Of a stretch of DNA of 64,000 nt, positions 1-11,889 are shown piece by piece; the first letter of the stretch is position 1; each line of letters begins with the position of its first letter. Both the position numbers and the translations under genes were made by a program. Source of the DNA: Leuctra nigra (lineage: Eukaryota > Arthropoda > Insecta > Plecoptera > Leuctridae); NCBI GenBank assembly GCA_934045905.1, contig OW203773.1, positions 22,927,246 through 22,991,245 on the forward strand, written 5' to 3'. The notes below the pieces were generated by a model, which ran no database searches, was not told the origin of the DNA, and worked only from the letters and a program-made list of their open reading frames with translations.

Positions 1-337
1 CCGGCAGAGCGCTCAATGCAACTTTTAGTGACGAATTCAACACATTTTCATTAATCTACTTCCATAAAGAAATATAGTAATTATTGGACAGTCAGCAAAA
101 AATACTGAAGTAACATACAATGTTACATTCCTCTATACCTAATATTTCACGCAAAAAAATGCAGTAGGCTGATCTTGAAACAAAAATTTTGTCTGTTTAA
201 TCAGTCTCAGTGATGGTTTTTGTTGAGATTATGTTTTTTGAAAGATATGAATTGTTTATAATAAGCTTTCAAATAACTAAGTTTATGTACATTCATGGTC
301 TTGTATAACAACGAACTGACATGTAATGTGTTCCCAG

Positions 338-704
338 GTCGCTGGATGGGGCCTCAACGCAACAGGTTCTAGTGCCACTGAGAAGCTACAGTCCATCACA
401 CTTCCCTACGTCACATAGCAGCAGTGCTATGACGTCACTCCCCAGGCTGCGCGCTACTTGATAACACGCGGCAAGTTCTGCGCCGGCTTCATCAAGAGCA
501 AGCGCAGTATCTGCCCTGGGGACAGTGGTGGGGGGTACATCGTCAAGGACAGTGAGCACAGATCTGTTCTGCTCGGCGTTGTGTCCACCAACCTCCAGCC
601 ACTGGGATATAATCTCAGCGCCTGCTACTCGGACCATTTCACCACTTTCATCGACCTCTCAGACCAGATCTACTTGGATTGGATAGCAGCACATTATCCG
701 GCAG
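338..704 (+). pseudogene. Trypsin-like serine protease exon with in-frame stop (5' part of protease-lectin gene)
   Basis: This exon encodes the C-terminal half of an S1 (chymotrypsin-fold) protease domain. It begins after a TTCCCAG acceptor with VAGWGLNATG, the usual AGWG block of the family, and contains ICPGDSGGG around the catalytic serine, conserved cysteines, and a terminal helix ending IYLDWIAAHYP. The donor GTAAAA follows at 705 in phase 1, which matches the next exon at 1163. The His and Asp catalytic residues would lie in upstream exons outside the window. In frame, codon 416-418 is TAG, between LPYVT and QQCYDV, where the family normally has an ordinary residue near the conserved Cys. 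The rest of the exon is intact and well conserved, so this is a recent pseudogene, a null allele or a base error; I cannot tell which. A secreted extracellular protease is inferred. Confidence 0.75.
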
Positions 705-1162
705 GTAAAATCAATCTAACATGAACATTAAGAAGCAAGATGCATTGCACACAATCTACTTTTTGCTGGGATTCAAAGTTGCACATGGAAATAATATCAA
801 TACTTTTCCTTGCTCTTTAACTAATTCATCATTTTGCCACTATTTTGTATCTCTTCCACATGACTTTTTATTGTCTTTGATAATAGAGGAGCTTAGGATT
901 GCAACGCTGCGGCAAAGAAATTAAATGAAGATGGCACTGAATGCACCAAATCAAGCTCTAATTGTTCTAAATGTTGTAATTTTTACAAAACATTTTCTTG
1001 GGTATACTTCCATAATGAAAGTAAACAAAACCCGCTTCTCGTCTTAATATCTTATCTAATGTGTATATCTGTGATTTTCTCTGTTCTAACAGACATACAC
1101 GTGACATTGTGAGAATAACTAATGCTGTGTAGAGCTGATGTAATATTTATATTTGCCCGCAG

Positions 1163-1603
1163 TAACAAAAGCTCCGCCAACATCCACATCATCTGGGTCT
1201 TGGCCAGCTCGTCCACATTGCTCGACCACGTGTCCACCACCGCCTTCCCCTACAACATGCCCTGCTTGCCCTACAACAACCACTACACCGCCCCCACATA
1301 CAACTACGCTGCCACCGCCTACAACGACCACTACACGGCCTCCGCTTCCTGGATATACTAGGATAACCGGTGTCGGCTGCTACCGCTTCCATACCGTCCC
1401 AGCGACCTGGATGGAAGCAAAGGCGACGTGTTTACGTGAGGGCGGCCATCTGGTTGTCCTTAACAGCCAGGCCGAGGCAGAGGCGATGAAGAAACTATTC
1501 AAGGACAACGCGGCTCGAGTGACCGGGGCGAGCTATGCAACAGACACCTGGCTCGGGATCCAAGAGTCGCTGACTACACAAGGCGACTTCTTCACTGTTT
1601 TGG
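1163..1603 (+). CDS. Thr/Pro-rich linker plus N-terminal half of a C-type lectin domain (same gene)
   Basis: After a CCCGCAG acceptor the exon continues in phase 1 from the protease exon. Its first 65 or so codons give a mucin-like linker rich in Thr and Pro (runs such as PTTTTTPPPHTTTLPPP), with five Cys in the CSTTCPPPP...CPAC part. The second half is the start of a C-type lectin-like domain: a CYRF strand, then WMEAKATCLREGGHLVVLNS (the WxxAxxxCxxxGGHL signature), and TWLGIQES, the WLGI core strand. The donor GTGAGT follows in phase 1. The linker is suited to dense O-glycosylation, which is inferred. The domain belongs to an extracellular protein and is linked by splice phase to the protease exon upstream. 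Confidence 0.8.
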
Positions 1604-1984
1604 GTGAGTGAAATATCATACTCGTATCAAATAGAACATCATAGGTAACATTCCCTCCCCCTTGACACACATCCGGCTTACTAAAACCATCATCCACCTC
1701 TGGGTACTAGTTTCTATATCCTTGACTCTTTGAACCACCTGAAATTTATTAGGTAAAAGTTACTCCATAGGAAACTGGGTAGCTCATTCGCTACTTCCAT
1801 AATCCGGTTGTTGATGCAATACACGTCACATAGTTTCTCTGATACATTATATTACATAGACCACATCTATTAATTTCTTTTTTAACAAATTGTCCTCATC
1901 TAGCAGTCGAAAAACGGTATTTCATGCTCACAGAAAAGGGCAAGAAGTGTCATTATATGGTTGGATCAAGGAGGTTATATACAT

Positions 1985-3110
1985 GGAGTGGCCATTCGCC
2001 GCGCGGATTGAAGCCGACTTTCTGCAGTCATATTACACTTCACGCGGCAAAAACTCCAGGCAAGCAACGAGTCAAGTCGCATGCGGTCATACGAGCGCAG
2101 TTGCAAGTGTTCCAGGAATATTTTAATTGTGCGCCAATGAATACACTTAGGGAGATGCGGTTTGTAACATTGTTTAACTGAGACTCTAAGGAATCACCTC
2201 CATTTTTTCGATTCTTGATACTTCAAATAGTTGCGACGTTACAGCAAGTTGAATAGAACACTTTTTGTGCATTCTTAGTTATTTTCAAAACGTTCCCATA
2301 TATTCGCTAAATCAAGCTTTAGCTCTGCACTCTGGTGATACAAATATGAACTTGGGGAAGGGTGTACGCATTCAATTCTCCATAACGTATCTGTAGAGTT
2401 TGGATACCTCTACTTCATACATTATTTAACATAGAACCATAAAAATTAAAAATTGTGAGGAGTATAGAAAAGATCATGCCTTATCGATCTGTCACCTCAG
2501 AAATCTATTTATTTTGTCTAAATAATTATAAAATAACTTTCCGTATGAAGCAAATACGGCTTATACTGTAGCCTGATAGGTCTGTTGAACCATTTCCTGT
2601 CCTCTGATTGGCTGATGCATTACATGTTTGAACGATTATTACGCTGCAATTTAACCTCGGAGAAACATTTTGAGGTGACAGATCGATAAAGCATAATATT
2701 TTCAATACTCGTTACTTTTTTCAGAGTTCTATGTTTAATAGTGTATGAAGTAGATGTATCCAAACTCTACACGTTCCTTACGGAGAATTGAATGCGTACA
2801 CCCTTCCTCTAGTACCACATCTCTACCACTAGAGTGCAGAGCTGATCTTAATTGTGCGAATATTGTAATTGCATGCCACCCAAAGTGTAAAAAGTGAATC
2901 TAAAAATGGGAGGTGATTCCTTGGAGTCTCAGTTAAACAATGTTACAAACCGCATCTCTCTAAGTGTATTCATTGGCGCGCAATTAAAAAATTACTGGAA
3001 CTCTTGGAACGGCGCTCGTAAGCGCGCGTGCGAAGGCAATCGTTTTCTGCCTGGAGTTTTTCCGCCTGGGAGGAGTGGCGGCTAGCCGGGAGTGGCTTCA
3101 AGCCTGTAGC
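1985..3110. mobile_element. Long foldback (inverted-repeat) element in the lectin-gene intron
   Basis: The left half (about 1985-2530) and the right half (about 2600-3110) are near-complementary over about 500 bases. Examples: GGCAAAAACTCCAGGCA on the left against TGCCTGGAGTTTTTCCGCC on the right; AAGGGTGTACGCATTCAATT against AATTGAATGCGTACACCC; and GATCTGTCACCTCA against TGAGGTGACAGATC. No transposase reading frame is present, so it is non-autonomous. The open frames inside it are by-products of the repeat. Confidence 0.75.
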
Positions 3111-3259
3111 GTAGGCCGGTATAGCGGTTGTCCCCTCCAGGGGCTAGATTCACAAAAGGTTTTAAGCCTTGTTCCGGCATAGCTTTATGCCGGTATAGCA
3201 TTTTAACTACCAATATCTCTCTTACCATGATATTACCATGTTAAAACTTGGTATATTAT

Positions 3260-3800
3260 TTCATTTTCATTTTATTTGAAATCACCAACAGAATACAAAA
3301 TATTCCACAAGTGGGATTTAAAATAACAAAAAATATATACATATATATATATATATATATTTAAACTATGATTAAAGAAGTTACAAGACACAATAAATAT
3401 TAATAAGCAAGACAAGACATTAAAGCGTAAAAGTAGGTACAACTATTCAAATAAACTTAATCTACTATCTGGGCCTGAACATGATCTGTTTTGTTGTAAA
3501 TGGTTCTAATAATTTCAGCCGAATGATGAAAAATGTCTAAAAAGTTACCAGTTTGCAAGTTAAATGTATCAAAAGTCGTCATTATTCTATTAATAAAAGC
3601 ATATTTAAAAACGTTGATTATACTTTTGTGGTTCCGAAACAAAGTTGTGTGACGAGTTTGACGAGCAGGGACAAATACATTAATCTTTGATAAAAGCTGA
3701 GGGCAATCAACATGGTTATTTAGTAATTTGTGTAAAAATAAGATGTCTGACAGCTCCCTTCGCTGGTGCAATCTAGGCAATCTTAGCGCCTCACACAAGG
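3260..3800 (-). mobile_element. 5'-truncated non-LTR retrotransposon (3' end fragment)
   Basis: A minus-strand frame at 3457-3798 reads LRLPRLHQRRELSDILFLHKLLNN and VPARQTRHTTLF, the pattern found after the reverse transcriptase domain in many arthropod LINEs (Jockey/CR1-like). It ends at a stop and is followed downstream by an (AT)n tract near 3340. The catalytic part is missing, so this is a dead 5'-truncated copy. It does not belong to the same family as the LINE at 18.3-22.8 kb as far as the short overlap allows a judgement. Confidence 0.65.
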
Positions 3801-4523
3801 AAATGTAATCTTTTAAATAATCTTTTAAAATAATCTTTTTAATGTAATCTTTTAAATGTAATCTTTTAAGGAAATGTAATCATTTTAAATGGTGATTTGT
3901 ACAATTAAAATCATACAGATATGCCGATAAAACATGGTAATAGCTAATATTGATATTATATTTTTTGGTCATAAAGTTATACTTCTTTGTGAATCCAGCC
4001 CCTGAAGAATATAACTATGACCTCCTTGGGTTGGATGCACAATCCTCCATACCAAGGAATAACGCCTTATATGTTATTTTCTAACAATATGCAGCGTTCT
4101 GACGTCACACTGATTTTAAGATGGCCGACATCGTAATTTTTGAAGCGGAGGTTATTGAAGCATAGAGCGGTTCATTTTTGACATCTGCATCGGAAACGCA
4201 ATTAAATACGAAATCATGACGGAGAATGAAGTGGTAGGCATTTAATTTATATAAATTGATATCACAAATGAATACCAATGCTTCTTTGGTATGCTTACAC
4301 CTGCGCAATCCTCTCTTTGCTCTGTCCAGAAAGTATTGTGGATGCAACATTGATCATGATATTGATTTCAATGTTGAAACACTATCAGCAACGCATTTAT
4401 ACCTATAAGCAATACAGTGGAATTCAACGCTATGAAAAACTATTTCATATGTGTCATATTGCGTAAGGTACTAGAAACCCGTAGAAATTCAATGTCGTGA
4501 GGTTTACAAGTGTGTTGTTAACA

Positions 4524-4678
4524 CCTTACCGACGGCTGCCACCTTATCGCGAAGGTGGGTTTGCGTTGGCCAATGATCCATTGCAGCTACGCCGGCGAGC
4601 ATGCTCATGTATAAGGGCTACCCATGCCGGACAGATCAGTGGTGAGGTCCAGACAAAGAGCAGCCAGGGTCAGCCTAC
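4524..4678 (+). mobile_element. Left part of a GC-rich retroelement 3' end, split by a hAT insertion
   Basis: The stretch CTGCCACCTTATCGCGAAGG through CCAGGGTCAGCCTAC matches, in order, the start of the related copy at 40177, and the match resumes at 5464 on the other side of the hAT element. It looks like the 3' untranslated end of a non-LTR element; the clade cannot be fixed from this sequence. Confidence 0.6.
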
Positions 4679-5455
4679 CAGTGGCGGTTTGTGCATGAGG
4701 CAAGGGAGGCTGTGCCTCCTCAAAATTTTAGAGGAAAAAGGGAAAGCATCGTATTACAAAACTTAGAATTATATATAAATGTGAGGTTTTATTACATTTA
4801 AAATATTGCCCGTTTATATAAGTATTTCACTTGGCTAATTGGTTTGATATAGAGCCCCAAATACACGTTGTACGCGGACTGCAAGGGAGGCACATCAGCG
4901 GACAGCCGCTCACAGCCTATGAATTCATCTAGGCGGGGCAGCGGGGGGAACACACACGCCAGCGAACAGCATGCAGGGTCACGTGACTTGAGTGGAGGCT
5001 GGCCTCTCGGCTGGATCACAGCGCACAGAGGATGGAAATCACTTGCGAGAAAATGTTCAAATTGTCCAATTGGCCTGAAAATTTGCACACATATTCAAAA
5101 CTACCTTACACATCTTTTCTACATAATTTAGCAAAATTCATAAATCGGAAGTTACATTAAAAATTAGTAAATCAAAGCCATTATTAACAGATATTTTTCC
5201 ACCTCATTTAAAATTCTTTAACTCCGAAAGTTATTAAAATAAAGTTTTGACAAAATTACAGGTACTTGAAAACACATTTCGAAAGGCATCAATGCATATG
5301 AAATCGCACCAAATATTTTAGTTCAAATTATACGAATAATTTTTTTTTTTAAACATGCTATAATTCGTGCACGAATTCCACATTTTTTCTCTATTATTTT
5401 TGGTATAAAAATATGTGTGTGCCTCCCCACTTTTCGACCCCACAGACCGCCACTG
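4679..5455. mobile_element. Non-autonomous hAT-like DNA transposon with perfect 8-bp target duplication
   Basis: The element starts CAGTGGCGGTTTGTG and ends CACAGACCGCCACTG, imperfect terminal inverted repeats of about 15 bases. It is flanked on both sides by CAGCCTAC (4671-4678 and 5456-5463). The 8-bp duplication and CAGTGGCG-type ends fit the hAT superfamily. It is 777 bp with no transposase frame. It sits inside an older retroelement fragment, so the order of insertion is clear. Confidence 0.85.
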
Positions 5456-5463
5456 CAGCCTAC

Positions 5464-5745
5464 CCATAGCCTCCCTTGAATTTGCGGTCCCCATCGGGCC
5501 GGCCTTCCCCCTCGAGATGGTGATCCCCCTGAAATCGGTTCGACCGACCCGAATTCTCACACCCCCCGGTCCGTCCCCATTGCGGCCTGGCCTTCCCACC
5601 AGTGCTGGACTCACCCGGATCGGGCCCGTTAGGTCAACCCCTCCCCATGTCCTCCACTTATGATCAACAAAGTTAAATCTAACAAATAATGTGCGCAATA
5701 TAACCTCGTCGTTGACGCTCCATTATACATTAATAATCTAATCTA
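5464..5745 (+). mobile_element. Right part of the GC-rich retroelement 3' end
   Basis: It continues the copy interrupted at 4678. Blocks such as CCTTGAATTTGCGGTCCCC, CTCGAGATGGTGATCCCCCT and GTGCGCAATATAACCTCGTC are shared with 40260-40540. It ends in an AT-rich tail (TAATAATCTAATCTAAATG) like the tail of the other copy. The open frames on both strands here follow from GC richness and are not genes. Confidence 0.65.
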
Positions 5746-5764
5746 AATGTGTTGTTATCAACAG

Positions 5765-5931
5765 GTGGGCCGCTGTCTGCTACTGGCTACACACGCTGGG
5801 TTCCGGGACATCCCGTACATAGGACTCTGGGCGATGTTGGCAGCATGAACGTAGAGAGGCGTGAACTCAATGATTGGCCAGCCACAACCAGCGCCAAGTT
5901 CCCGTACACATGCGAGCAACCAGGCTGTTGA
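5765..5931 (+). CDS. C-terminal half of the C-type lectin domain and stop codon (last exon)
   Basis: Acceptor ATCAACAG then phase-1 continuation from 1603 across a 4.2-kb intron full of mobile elements. The exon gives GGPLSATGYTRWVPGHPV... and ends NDWPATTSAKFPYTCEQPGC followed by TGA. LNDW and YTCE are the usual end of a C-type lectin domain (WND-like block and final Cys). The EPN or QPD sugar-specificity triplet is not present at the expected place, so calcium-dependent binding of mannose or galactose cannot be assumed. Together with the exons at 338 and 1163 this makes a protease-linker-lectin protein, consistent with an extracellular recognition or immune protease, which is an inference. 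Confidence 0.8.
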
Positions 5932-6119
5932 ATGCAGCGGACCTGTTGCTGTTGACCTGTTGCTCATCATGACTTATCACTCAGCACTCACTCCACATTC
6001 ATTCACAAAACTACACTCAATCAGACTCATTCTAAACACAATTAGTCAAAATAATCACACCTGTTTAAAATATTTTAGAATTTTGTAAAAACGCACTACC
6101 TAAATTAATATATGAAACT

Positions 6120-6640
6120 AAAGACGGTTTCACATAAAGCGCGTTTTGCGTTTTGCGTTTCGCGTTTCGCGCTTTTTCTTACCGACCAATCACAAGTACA
6201 GAAACCGCTTAAGGGAGACTTGTGATGGTCAATAAAAAAGATGCGAAACGCATGTTACTGCGGTCTACGACCCCCCCCCCCCCCCCCCCCGCGGCCACCT
6301 CTCCGACGCTAAATCAAAGACACGTGATCTCCGAGGCTTATTAGAGTTAGAACGTCAGAAGTCCATCAAGCTTCAGTTGCACACTTTTGAAATCATATAA
6401 TCAATGGTTACATTGAATATTCTCTTACTCAATGACTCTACTAAACATAACACGTTTAAGGGGGGGGGGGGGGGGGGACGAGCCCCCCCCCCCCCCCCCC
6501 CACATTGTGTTTTATGTGGACTTTGGTTTTTTGATACTTTGAAATCATTTATGAAGGTGAATCATACCATCTCAACCTTTGCCAACCAACTTTGAAACTC
6601 AATCTTTCCATTCCATTGGATGAAGACAGACAAACTGCTC
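6120..6640. other. No gene: low-complexity stretch with poly-C and poly-G/poly-C tracts
   Basis: It holds a GCG-TTT rich patch at 6140-6170, a 20-base C run at 6271-6290, and an 18-base G run (6460-6477) followed after five bases by a 19-base C run (6483-6501), which could form a hairpin. No coding feature is supported. Confidence 0.6.
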
Positions 6641-6649
6641 AAGAATAAT

Positions 6650-8650
6650 TGCAATGGACTCCCTGACTTCTGCTTCTCATGTACAGTTATTACATGTCAA
6701 TGCAACAGGTGTGTGGAGCTTGTTAGTGTTACAGTGTGCGATTATTCCAGTGTTTCCATGGACTCCCTGCCTTCTGCTTCTCATGTGCAGTTATTACATG
6801 TCAATGGCAACAGGTGAGTGGAGCTTGTAAGTGTTACAGTGTGCGATTATTCCAGTGTTTCCATGGACTCCCTGCCTTCTGCTTCTCATGCACAGTTATT
6901 ACATGTACATGGCAACAGGTGTGTGGAGCTTGTTAGTGTTACAGTGTGCGATTATTCCAGTGTTTCCATGGACTCCCTGCCTTCTGCTTCTCATGTGCAG
7001 TTATTACATGTCAATGGCAACAGGTGTGTGGAGCTTGTTAGTGTTACAGTGTGCGATTATTCCAGTCTTTCCATGGACTCCCTGCCTTCTGCTTCTCATG
7101 TACAGTTATTACATGTCAATGCAACAGGTGTGTGGAGCTTGTTAGTGTTACAGTGTGCGATTATTCCAGTGTTTCCATGGACTCCCTGCCTTCTGCTTCT
7201 CATGTGCAGTTATTACATGTCAATGGCAACAGGTGTGTGGAGCTTGTTAGTGTTACAGTGTGCGATTATTCCAGTGTTTCCATGGACTCCCTGCCTTCTG
7301 CTTCTCATGTGCAGTTATTACATGTACATGGCAACAGGTGTGTGGAGCTTGTTAGTGTTACAGTGTGCGATTATTCCAGTGTTTCCATGGACTCCCTGCC
7401 TTCTGCTTCTCATGTACAGTTATTACATGTCAATGGCAACAGGTGTGTGGAGCTTGTTAGTGTTACAGTGTGCGATTATTCCAGTGTTTCCATGGACTCC
7501 CTGCCTTCTGCTTCTCATGTGCAGTTATTACATGTCAATGGCAACAGGTGTGTGGAGCTTGTTAGTGTTACAGTGTGCGATTATTCCAGTGTTTCCATGG
7601 ACTCCCTGCCTTCTGCTTCTCATGTGCAGTTATTACATGTCAATGGCAACAGGTGTGTGGAGCTTGTTAGTGTTACAGTGTGTGATTATTCCAGTGTTTC
7701 CATGGACTCCCTGCCTTCTGCTTCTCATGTACAGTTATTACATGTAAATGGCAACAGGTGTGTGGAGCTGTTAGTGTTACAGTGTGTGATTATTCCAGTG
7801 TTTCCATGGACTCCCTGCCTTCTGCTTCTCATGTACAGTTATTACATGTAAATGGCAACAGGTGTGTGGAGCTTGTTAGTGTTACAGTGTGCGATTATTC
7901 CAGTGTTTCCATGGACTCCCTGCCTTCTGCTTCTCATGTACAGTTATTACATGTAAATGGCAACAGGTGTGTGGAGCTTGTTAGTGTTACAGTGTGTGAT
8001 TATTCCAGTGTTTCCATGGACTCCCTGCCTTCTGCTTCTCATGTACAGTTATTACATGTAAATGGCAACAGGTGTGTGGAGCTTGTTAGTGTTACAGTGT
8101 GCGATTATTCCAGTGTTTCCATGGACTCCCTGCCTTCTGCTTCTCATGTGCAGTTATTACATGTCAATGGCAACAGGTGTGTGGAGCTTGTTAGTGTTAC
8201 AGTGTGTGATTATTCCAGTGTTTCCATGGACTCCCTGCCTTCTGCTTCTCATGTGCAGTTATTACATGTCAATGGCAACAGGTGTGTGGAGCTTGTTAGT
8301 GTTACAGTGTGTGATTATTCCAGTGTTTCCATGGACTCCCTGCCTTCTGCTTCTCATGTACAGTTATTACATGTCAATGGCAACAGGTGTGTGGAGCTTG
8401 TTAGTGTTACAGTGTGTGATTATTCCAGTGTTTCCATGGACTCCCTGCCTTCTGCTTCTCATGTGCAGTTATTACATGTAAATGGCAACAGGTGTGTGGA
8501 GCTTGTTAGTGTTACAGTGTGCGATTATTCCAGTGTTTCCATGGACTCCCTGCCTTCTGCTTCTCATGTGCAGTTATTACATGTACATGGCAACAGGTGT
8601 GTGGAGCTTGTTAGTGTTACAGTGTGCGATTATTCCAGTGTTTCCATGGC
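6650..8650. repeat. 105-bp minisatellite, about 19 copies
   Basis: Nearly identical units of 105 bases run head to tail; each contains GTGTGGAGCTTGTTAGTG, CCATGGACTCCCTGCCTTC and CAGTTATTACATGT. Variation is limited to a few sites (GTGCAG/GTACAG, GTCAAT/GTACAT/GTAAAT, TGCGAT/TGTGAT) plus occasional single-base losses. Because 105 is a multiple of three, two forward frames stay open for up to 309 codons. One frame gives a 35-residue unit containing VTVCDYSSVSMDSLPSAS, the other a hydrophobic unit containing CLLLLMCSYYM. No splice signal, start context or protein family supports either as a gene. Confidence 0.95.
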
Positions 8651-9432
8651 AATGTGATCACGTGATATTACACAATAACATGTTGTATTGCATTGGAAGT
8701 TCTGGAATAACTTTGCTAGCTCGTGATTCTAATAACATACACTCTCATACAGCATGCCATGTGTTGATTCATTTGATCATTTATTACAAATATATATTTA
8801 ATATCGGTCTTGTAACTTACAATATCTGTTTATTATTTACCATACATTATTATAAATAATATTTACATTTAGATGCATCAAATGTTTTAATGAAATTTTT
8901 ACTGCTAAATTAGTCAGCATGTTTTTCATATTTATTTGAGACCATTTCATCGGATTCTGTAAACTAAACTATAAACTATACTAGAGAGCCCCGCCATGTA
9001 ATACATGACCTAATCACAATATTTTCTGATCAAGGTATAATAGAGAGCAACTCTTAAACAACTCTTGCTGACGAATTGACTGATCGTGACAATTGACTTG
9101 ACCCTCACGGAACTACCGATCTCAATGGCTAACTCAATTCTAAATCTTGATATTTTTTTTCAAAACAAACCTAAACAATAATTAAAAATTAATGGATCTG
9201 TTCAGTGAAGAATTAACCCAAAGTGCCAGTTTCCAAATTAATATACTTACTTAGAATATTGAAAACAACAACTGAAAAAGTTATGAACGAATATAAACGA
9301 ATCCAAATTCTGAATTCGAAATCGTACCCAAATGAGTTAATTATACGAAACAAATACGCAACATAAACAATTACAGCACAATCAAAAATTTCCAACATTA
9401 AAAATGTATGCTAAGAAAACAAGGGAAACACT
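8651..9432. other. No gene seen: AT-rich spacer
   Basis: The stretch between the minisatellite and the composite element has no supported exon. Short frames on both strands lack family features or splice signals. Confidence 0.5.
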
Positions 9433-10737
9433 ATCTAGTGGAGCGGTCGCTCCACCCAGCCAAGTCGTACCGTACACTCACACTCACTCAACATACCGTA
9501 AATGCCTAATAAACTGAGGAGCAGACCAACCACTTTTACTGTAAGCAACAACATGGCATTTTCGGCCTACTGGATCTTAAAATTGGAAAATCTCACATTG
9601 TTGCAAAATATCTTAATTTCGAGCTATGGCCCACCCCACCCCATATACCGAATTTGGGAACAATAGGGTATGTCATTTTCGTGCTAGAGGGCCGTGAAAT
9701 ATGTAAAATTACACCACTTTCTGATTCTGAAGATGATGATTCTGATGATATCAGGAAACACTGTTGACAGCGCCACAGCCTAAACGGCTGAGCCGATCGA
9801 TCTGAAATTTTTACCATATATGCACTTTTGGCGTCTGATGATACCTTGTCCTTACGAATTTTTTGTGCCACCATTTTGAAACCGGAAGTGACGTCATATC
9901 TTAAAAACTGATGGACCAATTGGGACGAAACTAGCGCCAAACGATTCGGATGGTCTTCTCAATGAAATATCAACAGTCAAAATAGAAATGTACTTTTACC
10001 GAAACCGGAAATGACGTCATAAAAATGCCAAATTTGAATGAAATCATCTCTTATAACAATAACTACATATTCAGAAGGCTTATAATGTTACATAGCATTT
10101 AAAGACACAAATTTTAGGTGGCAGTGAAGTCAGCCGCCATTTTGAAAACCGGAAGTGATGCCATAACTCGAGAACGGCTGGACCAATTGGAACGAAACTT
10201 GCGCTATACTTTATAGCATATCATTTATGGCATATACATAGTAACAAGCACAACTTTCTTAGCAACCAAATCAAAAAGGCGTATTTTTTTAAAGGAATTA
10301 TAGTCTTTGGTTCCACAATATATGCTACAAATTGTAAGAATAAACTGAAAAAAGGAATGATATCCCATAAAAAACACTCCGTGTAAAAATACCAGCCAAG
10401 TCTCTTCAACTAAAAAAAAAATAGAAGAAATCTAAAAATTCAGCACTGAAAAGTAGTGATATCAAAAAAAGGCCAAGTCAAAACTTTTAAAAATTACTTG
10501 CCGCATCGTTTTTCTATGGGATTATAGATATATTTTATGTATAGATGAGTATATTTGATTACCGACCTACTTCTATACTATTTATATGCACGATGCGCCA
10601 AGTAATTTTTAAAAGTTTTGACTTGGCCTTTTTTTGATATCACTACTTTTCAGTGCTGAATTTTTAGATTTCTTCTATTTTTTTTTTAGTTGAAGAGACT
10701 TGGCTGGTATTTTTACACGGAGTGTTTTTTATGGGAT
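9433..10737. mobile_element. Composite repeat with ETS-CRE-like motifs and a terminal foldback (copy 1)
   Basis: It begins with CTAGTGGAGCGGTCGCTCCA, inside which GTGGAGCGGTCGCTCCAC is an 18-base palindrome, then CAGCCAAGTCGTAC. The middle carries CCGGAAGTGACGTCATATC near 9890, CCGGAAATGACGTCATAAA near 10008 and a decayed third near 10150. It ends with a foldback (10364-10735). Copy 2 at 29496-31367 has the same order of blocks. No protein-coding frame was recognised. The class is unknown, and the element may be non-autonomous. Confidence 0.65.
10364..10735. repeat. Foldback with about 150-bp near-perfect arms
   Basis: The left arm runs CCCATAAAAAACACTCCGTG ... GCCAAGTCAAAACTTTTAAA and the right arm is its reverse complement ending CACGGAGTGTTTTTTATGGG. 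The loop is about 70 bases. Related copies lie at 30970-31364, 39808-39965 (one arm) and 59603-59925. Confidence 0.85.
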
Positions 10738-11884
10738 CAAGTTTATATGAAAGAAGATTAGAAGAGCATTTCTGTCGTTGTCTGACTACTCTCACGTGAC
10801 TTTACTGTCCTCACAGCTATTTGGTCATGATCGATAAAGCACAAAGTATACTTGAAGCCCATGGTCAAGACTGTGTAGTAGAATATAATGCGATTTATTC
10901 AGGTCTCCACATAATAAGATTTAACCTGATTATATAAACGTACGCATCTCTGCAGAAATCACAACAATTAACAACAATACAATTTTGATTTCTAAATGGT
11001 ACTTTCAGTTTTCAATATTATACTCAAATCATTTTCAAAATGCGATGTGACATAAGGAGGTACACTCGAGAAACATTTACAATATCAGAAAAGTTATCTT
11101 GCGCCCCCCTCCCCCCACCCCACACAACATTCTCAACCCCCAAAATAACAATTACATTTAAATGTTGCTTTTCATGTGGTTCTATTCGGTCAAGGTCCAC
11201 AGAGTTAAATTGTATTTTCTTCACTGCCCATGGATTCACGGCTTCCTGAAGTTTCAAAGTTTCGAAAAAAGTATGTTTTTCCATGATATTGTGCATTCCT
11301 TGCAATATCTCTCGAAATACTCAACGGATTCGATTGAAATTGTGTGCACTTTATTTGGCTCGAAATTATCTACAGGAAAAGTCCGGTTTTGATTAAAATT
11401 GAGCTAAAATGACGATTTCTATAGAGGTCTATCTTAACGCAACTTCTGAGCTCAAGGTCAAAACTGTGCATTAATAGTAAAGGATAGTTTTAAATATAAG
11501 ATTGATTCTGTTGCTTTCACGGACCTAATTCATAATTAAGTACTACTTTTGGGTAATATCCGTGTAGGTATAATTGTTTAATACTCCAACGTTTCAATCA
11601 CATAGCAGTGATCAACTTCAGGGACAAAATAAATTCAAAATTAATAAAACAGTGCTTACAGTGCTAGGAAAAATGCAAATGTCACACAAGACAAAGCCCT
11701 CTCGAGACCATCATATGTCAAAATTACATGGTCAAATATTATGCAAAGAGATTAAATAAAAGAAAAAACAAAGCTATAAAATATGTAAGAAAACTAATTG
11801 ACCCTGTAATAAATCACATATGAATTGTATCGAAGTAAAGCAAAGTTAGAAAACTGTTTAGTTATAATATTCTGTAAGCTAAGG
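10738..11884. other. No gene seen
   Basis: AT-rich sequence with a short pyrimidine patch near 11105. Short open frames on both strands show no recognisable domain and no convincing splice signals. Confidence 0.5.
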
Positions 11885-11889
11885 TTCTT

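Noticed and set aside
5318..5698. GC-rich frames on both strands at 5.3-5.7 kb and again at 40.1-40.5 kb
   Set aside because: Both places are copies of one retroelement 3' end; the frames are not conserved between copies.
6818..8859. Long forward open frames across 6.8-8.9 kb, up to 309 codons
   Set aside because: They follow from a 105-bp minisatellite whose period is divisible by three. Two overlapping frames are open at once, single-base losses break them, and no family or splice signal supports them.
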